Assembly (NCBI GenBank): GCA_009809945.1
Contig: WTPW01000420.1
Location: forward strand, 157,216-221,215
Direction of reading: 5' to 3'
Source of the DNA: Gigaspora margarita
Taxonomy: Eukaryota > Glomeromycota > Glomeromycetes > Diversisporales > Gigasporaceae
Length of the DNA stretch: 64,000 nucleotides
The first letter of the stretch is position 1; each line of letters begins with the position of its first letter. Under the pieces are notes generated by a model, which was given only the letters and a program-made list of their open reading frames with translations, had not been told where the DNA came from and did not search any database. The position numbers and the translations under genes are program-made. Positions 58,301 to 64,000 of this stretch are shown one piece after another.

Positions 58301-58626
58301 ATTAGTTTAATTATAAACATAGGCCAAGGCATATATGCGAGATGTGATGAATAATAATACTTTGCTTTTTTTTTTTTTTTTTTGCTAATTATTTCTTTAA
58401 AATACTAAATCTATATAAATAAAATTACATTTATTGAATTTTTTTTAGCGTCTTCTTTAAAGTAATAGAACCTTTCTTTGCATTAATTAGGAATTAAAAG
58501 ACATCTTTATTTTAAATTATATGAAATTATTGTCATTAACTTTTTTTTTTTTTTTTTTTACTAAAAACTATCAATATCATCATGCACGATGTATATACAC
58601 TGGCCTATGCTTGTGATTAACCTAAT
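58301..58626. mobile_element. 326-bp TIR element inside the satellite
   Basis: ATTAGTTTAATTATAAACATAGGCCA-type left end (first 20 bases ATTAGTTTAATTATAAACAT) pairs at roughly 80 percent with the right end TGGCCTATGCTTGTGATTAA..CTAAT. Two T-runs lie inside. No ORF. Confidence 0.6.
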
Positions 58627-59897
58627 TGATAACACTTTAACTTAATATTACCATCGGAGTAACAAGTTTAGTCACTGAATTTTTATGGTAGCTCGCGATT
58701 GAAGTCACGATAATTCCAACTCAACTACATAAAAAATCACGTTAATTTCAATGCAGACTCACTCAACCACATACCATGTTACAGAATAGGAGTTAAGTTC
58801 TATAACGGAATTCTTTATAGTAACTCATTGTAGAACCATAATTCTAATGCGGTACAGTAATACACCTTTTTTATTAGATTATTTTATTTCCCATTAGTTT
58901 CTCGTTCTATGAACAATTACGAATTAGGAAAATATTCATGTTGTTTTTATATACTCTGTACACTATTATCTATAGGTTCCCTATAGGTATTCGTTAGATT
59001 CGATTACCAGTAGAGTACAACCCACTCCCCAAACAATTTTACGAAGATGTGTTATATATGTGCTTTTTGTAAGATATCCCGTGAAATCTTATTGTTTGTA
59101 AAAGTTTGAGGCTTAAAAAATATTCTTTTTTTCTGATACCCGTCTATCCACTAGTGAGAACCAAATATTTTCAATTACGTTGGTATATTTGCACAGCCAT
59201 ATCTGTTACAGTATTATGGCTTAGATGAATGGATTTGTGCGCAATTTGGTAAATAATATATCGGAAGAAGTGTACACTAAATTTTACCAGAGGCGGTGTT
59301 TATGAACGAAAACACGGGTGATGATGGTATATATATATTTGCGATTTCTTGTATTTATTGGTCAACGTAATCTTTTAGGCATTTCAGACTTGCCTTGTGT
59401 TCTGCACATTTATATTCCAGAGTTTCAATTTGATAGATGCATTATCTTCTTCTATTATTATACAGTTGGTATTGAATTGGTGATATTAATTTCACCGGCA
59501 TTTTTACTCTCACAATTTTTCATATTCGTGTTAATTTAATCACATCAAGCAAGCATTTATTAAAATTAATTATCTGGTAGGTATAATTATTTCCTATCCA
59601 AGCTGGCGTATAAATGTATTAAGCAACACAAATTTCTCAAAACATCAGACAGAACTTTTCGAAAATTAAAGAAATACTTCCACATGAATATCATTGGAAT
59701 AGCAAGTAAGGTTTATAACGGAATTTTTTATAGTAATTTATGATAAAATCTTGTTAATTCTAATATAATTTATCTCAACCTTAACTACATACTGTGTATC
59801 ATCGAAATGGTGAGTAAGTTCTATAATGGAATTTTTTACATTAGCTTGCGATAGAAATATGATATTTCTGATGCAAACTAATTCAACTTTAACCTAT

Positions 59898-60001
59898 AGA
59901 TGCTGGTGAAATTAATTTCACCAATTTCACCAATTCAACATCGATTTCACCAATAATGATGAAATTATTTCACCGTTTCAATTTTATTTCACCCAGTATC
60001 T
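59898..60001. mobile_element. 104-bp mini-element with GGTGAAAT words
   Basis: AGATGCTGGTGAAAT pairs with ATTTCACCCAGTATCT. Six to seven TTTCACC/GGTGAAA words fill the interior. The AGATGC terminus and the clustered short word recall the layout of the element at 49192-49785. Confidence 0.6.
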
Positions 60002-61225
60002 TTACCTTAACCACATACTTTATATCCGGAATAGCGAGTAAGTTCTGTAACAGAATTCTAATGCAAACTACACAACATTTAACTTCTGTAACAAAATTTT
60101 TTATGGTACACATAAAATCATAATTTCAATTCAATTTGAACTATCTCAATCTTAACCACATCGAATAGAATTGTTTACATTAACTCATGATAAAAATCAT
60201 GATAATTTCTATACAAATTAACTAAACTTAAATCACTTACTATGTATCACTAGTTAGCGAAAAGGCTCTGTAACAGAAGTAATTTATGATATAAATATTT
60301 ATAATGCAAACTAACTCAATCTTAACCTTATACTGTGTGTTGTTGGGAAGTAAGTTCTATAGCAGAATTTTTTTCAGTAACTCACGATAGAAATCACTTA
60401 CTATGTATTATTTGAATAATTAGTAAGTTTTAAAACAGCATGTTTACAGTAGCTCATGATAGAAATCAAATAATTCCAATACAAACAACTCAACCTTAAC
60501 CACATACTATGTGTCATCGGAATAGCGAGTAAGTTCATTGTTTTACAGCATCTTGCAATCACTGGAATAGCGAGTCAGTTTTGTATCAGAATCTTTTACA
60601 GTAAAACCCAATGCAAACTTAATCACATGCTATGTATCGCCAGAATAGCAATTACTCTGTAACAGAAAGTTTGCAATAGCTCATGATAAAAAAATCGCAA
60701 TACAAGCTATTTCAACATAGTGTCATTGAAATAATAAGGAATTTTGTAACAAAATTTTTTTACAGTATATCATAATAGAAATCATAATACAAACTAACTC
60801 TAGCTTAACCACATATTGTGTCACCAGAATAGTGAGAAAGTTTTATAACAAAATTTTTACAGTAAATCACGATAGATCACAATAATTCCAAAACAGACTA
60901 ACCACATACTATATGTCACCGGAATAACGAATAAGTTCTGTACAGAAGTAACAAAAAATCACGATAATTCTAATGCAAACTAACTCACTATTAGCTTCAC
61001 ATCGTGTGCCTAAAATAGCAAATTTTGGACAATAACTTGCAATAAAAATTATGCTAATTGCAATGTAAACTAACTTAACCACCACATACTAAGTGTCATT
61101 GGAATAGTGAGTAAATTCTGTAACAGAATTTATTACAAATAAAATCACAGTAATTCCAATACAACTTTAACCACATATTGTGCATTAGTGAAATTGTAAG
61201 TTCTGTAACAGAATTTTTTTTTCAG

Positions 61226-61654
61226 TAATTCATGTAATAATATCTTTTTCTTTGTTTTTTTTTTCATATTATCTTATGCTTTGTCATCAAATCACACTGC
61301 AATGTACTGAAGAAGATGGGTGGCCATCATTACTAGTTAGTATGTACTTATGCGTATAACTGACATTGAATTTCGTTTATATGATTAATACGGTGATCAG
61401 ATTCTTAGTCAAGCTCAATCCTCAATAAATACAACTGCAACATTTGATTTACCAGGTCATTTCTCTGATAAAGACAGAATCATTCTCGTCAGAAAGATCC
61501 TTCAATAAATTGTACTGATTGAAAGATACCTCGAACACGAACAAATTACATAAGTTACTTGAGATCACAAATTCGCTAAATAACAAAAAGCATATATAAA
61601 CACTGACCTTATAATTTGATTTGATTACGCAATTAAATATAAAATATTGATGAA
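61226..61654. other. Spacer
   Basis: No gene or repeat seen. Confidence 0.4.
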
Positions 61655-62316
61655 TTTAGGGAACAGGTATTTCCACACATAATTTTGGTATTTCCACACC
61701 CCTGTAAGTTATATATTAATGATTATTGTGAAAATATGACAATGCACGATACTCAACTAAAAAATTGAGTAATAATTATAACATATGGGCTGATTTTTGG
61801 AATTTATAAGTAGAGTGTATTTTTTTAAAACTTTAAAGCTAAATAACGTCTGATCTACTGGTCCGTTTTAAATGCTTTACTACCAAAATGTTCGTCTCTT
61901 TGAGACGATTCCAACGAGCCCAAAATCATTAAAATCCAATCACAGGATCGTGAGATAATGCGCTGTCAAATAGTGACGCACCTAGAGAGTGGGGTTGATT
62001 GGTTAGACATAGGTCTAACCAATCAACCCCACTCTCTAGGTGCGTCACTATTTGACAGCGCATTATCTCACGATCCTGTGATTGGATTTTAATGATTTTG
62101 GGCTCGTTGGAATCGTCTCAAAGAGACGAACATTTTGGCAGTAAAGCATTTAAAACGGACCAGTAGATCAGACGTTATTTAGCTTTAAAGTTTTAAAAAA
62201 ATACACTCTACTTATAAATTCCAAAAATCAGCCCATATGATACACTTTATTTCATACGCATGTGATCTAAGAGTGTGTAAATACCAAAATCGGGTGTGGG
62301 ATACCTGTCCCTAAAT
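61655..62316. mobile_element. Foldback element with a 458-bp near-perfect palindrome
   Basis: Outer ends TTTAGGGAACAGGTAT and ATACCTGTCCCTAAA pair, followed by CCACAC/GTGTGG and TTTTGGTATTT/AAATACCAAAA. Bases 61782-62239 form an inverted repeat with arms of about 227 bp around ATAG (62009-62012), no indels and one mismatch noticed (A versus G in TTTACT(A/G)CCAAAATG). The core TTCGTCTC..GAGACGA and CCCAAAATCATTAAAATCCA matches the older foldback at 36880-37545. No ORF. Confidence 0.9.
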
Positions 62317-62886
62317 TTATTCCTATATCCAGCACAGCTCACCGACATAATTCTAATCTTAACCATGTGATGCCGGCTAAATGAGCTTCGGTGAAACGAT
62401 TATCGATGAAATAAGGCGAATCCCATTTATCATCTTTGACAGCCATTTATAGTTTAATCAACCTGATAAAAAATTAATAAAAATGAAAATGCTTAAAAAA
62501 GAATATTATATAAGAAAATAAATGGTTAAAAAATTGCATTTTATTACTATATATTATTACAATTTTAATGCATCTAAAAGTGATAAATTCTATTTTCTTT
62601 TTTTTTTTACCTTGCCGATAAAAAATATTACAAATGCAAAAAGGTTGACATATAAAATTGCTATTCAATCAGATGTACGCATACACCATCACTAGCATAA
62701 TACTAGCATAATATATAATCGATTAAATATTAAATTTTTTAAAAATTAAAAAAACTATAAGCTATTTATGTGATACAGGCTTTATAATAACGATATAGAA
62801 TTTTATAACACATTTACTCTCGTGGGTATTGAACAAAAATACTGACTAGTTTAGCAAGTAGTATTGTCAGTAGTAGTAGTAACTTG

Positions 62887-62892
<6 letters not shown>
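62317..62892. other. Spacer
   Basis: No gene seen; the short minus-strand ORF at 62474-62668 is composition-driven. Confidence 0.4.

Positions 62893-62959
<67 letters not shown>
62893..62959. repeat. 67-nt poly-T tract
   Basis: Uninterrupted T. It may be the reverse-strand A-tail of an inserted retroposon or a replication-slippage product; its length in the assembly is not reliable. Confidence 0.95.
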
Positions 62960-62961
<2 letters not shown>

Positions 62962-63291
62962 ATAACGAGAGTACTTTTATTAATTTTTTAAATCGCATGT
63001 AAGTAATATGTATGCATGCATATTTATTTATTTATTTATTGCAATTTACGTACGTATTTCTAACATTATTTGCAATGCATGTAGGCTGAATTTTGTGTAT
63101 GACTGCGACGGCCAGTATAATTTAGGATATATTGTATAACCAAAGTATAAAAAAAATTATATCGGTAAATCGTAGTGATATCCAAACATTTTTTCAAAAC
63201 TAAAACCAAATTGAAAACTCAGTAATCGCACAAATTACCGATGGTTTCAATCAACTGAATTTCGATAGCAGTCTCCAATTGGCAGATACGA

Positions 63292-63606
63292 ATGATTCAA
63301 ATGGAAATTATTTGCTCGGCTAATTGTTACGAATATGGAAAAAGAATTGAAAAGGAAGAAAAAAAAGCATTCACATATTACCAAAAATCGGCAGATATGA
63401 ATAATTCTAACGGAATGTATCAAGTTGGTTATTGTTATTATTTAGGAATTGGAATCGAAATCGATAAGCAAAAAGCGTTTTCATATTATCTAAAGTCTGC
63501 TGAGGCAGGTAATTCTATGGGAATTTGGAAAACTGCCTGGTGTTATTATTACGGAATTGGCATTGAAAAAAATGAAGATGAATATTATAAATGGATTAAT
63601 AAGTAA
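63292..63606 (+). CDS. Sel1-repeat protein fragment (3' end of a broken gene)
   Basis: 104 codons with two full Sel1 units and a partial one: CYEYGKRIEKEEKKAFTYYQ, KSADMNNSNGMYQVGYCYYL then GIEIDKQKAFSYYLKSAEAG, and GNSMGIWKTAWCYYYGIGIE. It ends EYYKWINK. The Gly, Tyr, Ala and Lys spacing is that of alpha-helical Sel1 solenoids used for protein contacts. Immediately upstream in another frame the series continues (LQLADTNDSNGNYLLG, 63245-63310), so one extra base in GGCTAATTGT near 63313 has shifted the frame; the annotated ATG is therefore not the original start. Further upstream ITDGFNQLNFDSS leads back to a TAA. The complete gene, if any, would have begun farther 5', where the poly-T lies. 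Confidence 0.6.
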   Translation: MIQMEIICSANCYEYGKRIEKEEKKAFTYYQKSADMNNSNGMYQVGYCYYLGIGIEIDKQKAFSYYLKSAEAGNSMGIWKTAWCYYYGIGIEKNEDEYYKWINK

Positions 63607-64000
63607 ATTAAATTTTATTTTTTATTGTAATGTTTGTAGTTTATTTAAAAAAGGATTTCTTACATAATTTTAATTATCAGGGAGTAAGCATAAAGTGCAT
63701 TTAATTGATCTATTTCAGTAATTTAAGCTTATAAATACGTATTTATTTATTGTTTGTGTTATTTAGCCCGTAAGAATAAAGAACATTTATTTATTAATCA
63801 GTGGATTTAAAACCAGCAAAACAAGATCACAAAACAAGAACCTAAATACTTATTTTACCATTACGTTTAAATTCATTTCATTCGCATTAATTAATCATTT
63901 TATTCAGTGAGTGAGTATAAAGAACATTTATTAATCAATGGAATTAAAACCAGCAAAACAAGATCACAAAACAAGAACATAAATACTTATTTACCATTAC
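63607..64000. repeat. Direct duplication at the window end
   Basis: The segment from ATAAAGAACATTTA through CCATTAC at 63776-63865 recurs at 63916-64000 with small changes (shared: AACCAGCAAAACAAGATCAC, AAAACAAGAAC, AAATACTTAT). The second copy is cut by the window edge. No gene seen. Confidence 0.8.

Larger units (their letters stand above)
57250..61225. repeat. Degenerate satellite array, unit about 90-125 bp
   Basis: A unit with the landmarks GAATAGCGAGTAAGTTCTGT, AACAGAATTTTTTACAGTAA, CTCACGATAGAAATCA, TAATTCCAATGCAAACTAAC, TCAACCTTAACCACATACTA and TGTGTCATCGG recurs more than twenty times with heavy divergence and deletions. It is interrupted by TIR elements at 58301-58626 and 59898-60001 and by unrelated DNA at about 58865-59660. 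There is no coding capacity. Confidence 0.85.

Noticed and set aside
59318..59539. 73-codon ORF inside the satellite region
   Set aside because: Lies in unrelated AT-rich DNA between satellite blocks; no conserved features.
57250..61225. CRISPR-like array
   Set aside because: Units are diverged along their whole length with no constant repeat/variable spacer pattern, and the genome is eukaryotic.

Overview
This window reads as nuclear DNA of an early-diverging fungus, most likely an arbuscular mycorrhizal fungus (Glomeromycotina, Rhizophagus-like). The evidence is very AT-rich sequence, many short introns with GTAAGT-like donors and T-rich YAG acceptors, Sel1-repeat relics, small Zn(II)2Cys6 genes with Asn/Ser-rich tails, a many-exon hybrid histidine kinase of the PAS-GAF-HisKA-HATPase-REC type that is expanded in these fungi, and a dense layer of decayed DNA transposons. 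Family assignments rest on motifs read by eye; no database was searched.

Layout. 1-15 kb: TIR elements and duplications (1.4-2.4 kb), a decayed Sel1 gene (3.6-4.4 kb), a short orphan ORF (4.7-4.9 kb), two head-to-head zinc-cluster regulator genes (6.6-7.2 kb on minus; 8.8-9.4 kb on plus, two exons) separated by DNA with a striking array of TCGG motifs, a hairpin-repeat array holding an assembly gap (10.2-11.4 kb), an unidentified coding relic (11.4-12.3 kb) and an LTR-like segment (13.8-14.7 kb). 15-40.9 kb: a transposon graveyard, visibly poor in CpG, with a hAT dimerisation-domain relic, a 3.6 kb DDE-type transposase pseudogene carrying a MITE inside it, a 1.3 kb non-autonomous hAT element with a perfect 8-bp target duplication and a Harbinger-like element nested in it, several TA-flanked TIR elements, foldback elements, and an A-rich ORF relic split by a hAT-type MITE.

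40.9-47.4 kb, minus strand: a 21-exon dual-kinase hybrid histidine kinase. Exon joins can be read through almost completely, but there are several frameshifts and stop codons. Kinase module 1 and receiver 1 keep their catalytic residues. Module 2 has lost the glycines of both ATP-lid boxes, and the last receiver has Glu where the phosphoacceptor Asp is expected. 47-64 kb: a TIR element with TGACGAA subterminal arrays (49.2-49.8 kb), a second LTR-like segment (50.6-51.2 kb), a cytochrome P450 pseudogene (52.6-53.4 kb), an unidentified relic (55.6-56.0 kb), a degenerate satellite (57.3-61.2 kb), a foldback element with a 458-bp near-perfect palindrome (61.7-62.3 kb), a 67-nt poly-T and a second Sel1 fragment (63.3-63.6 kb).

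Only the two zinc-cluster genes look fully intact. No bacterial-type operon, CRISPR array, rRNA or tRNA gene was seen. I found no convincing new multi-gene system. The best leads are the possible CGG operator array between the zinc-cluster genes, the decayed signalling kinase, and the foldback/MITE families.
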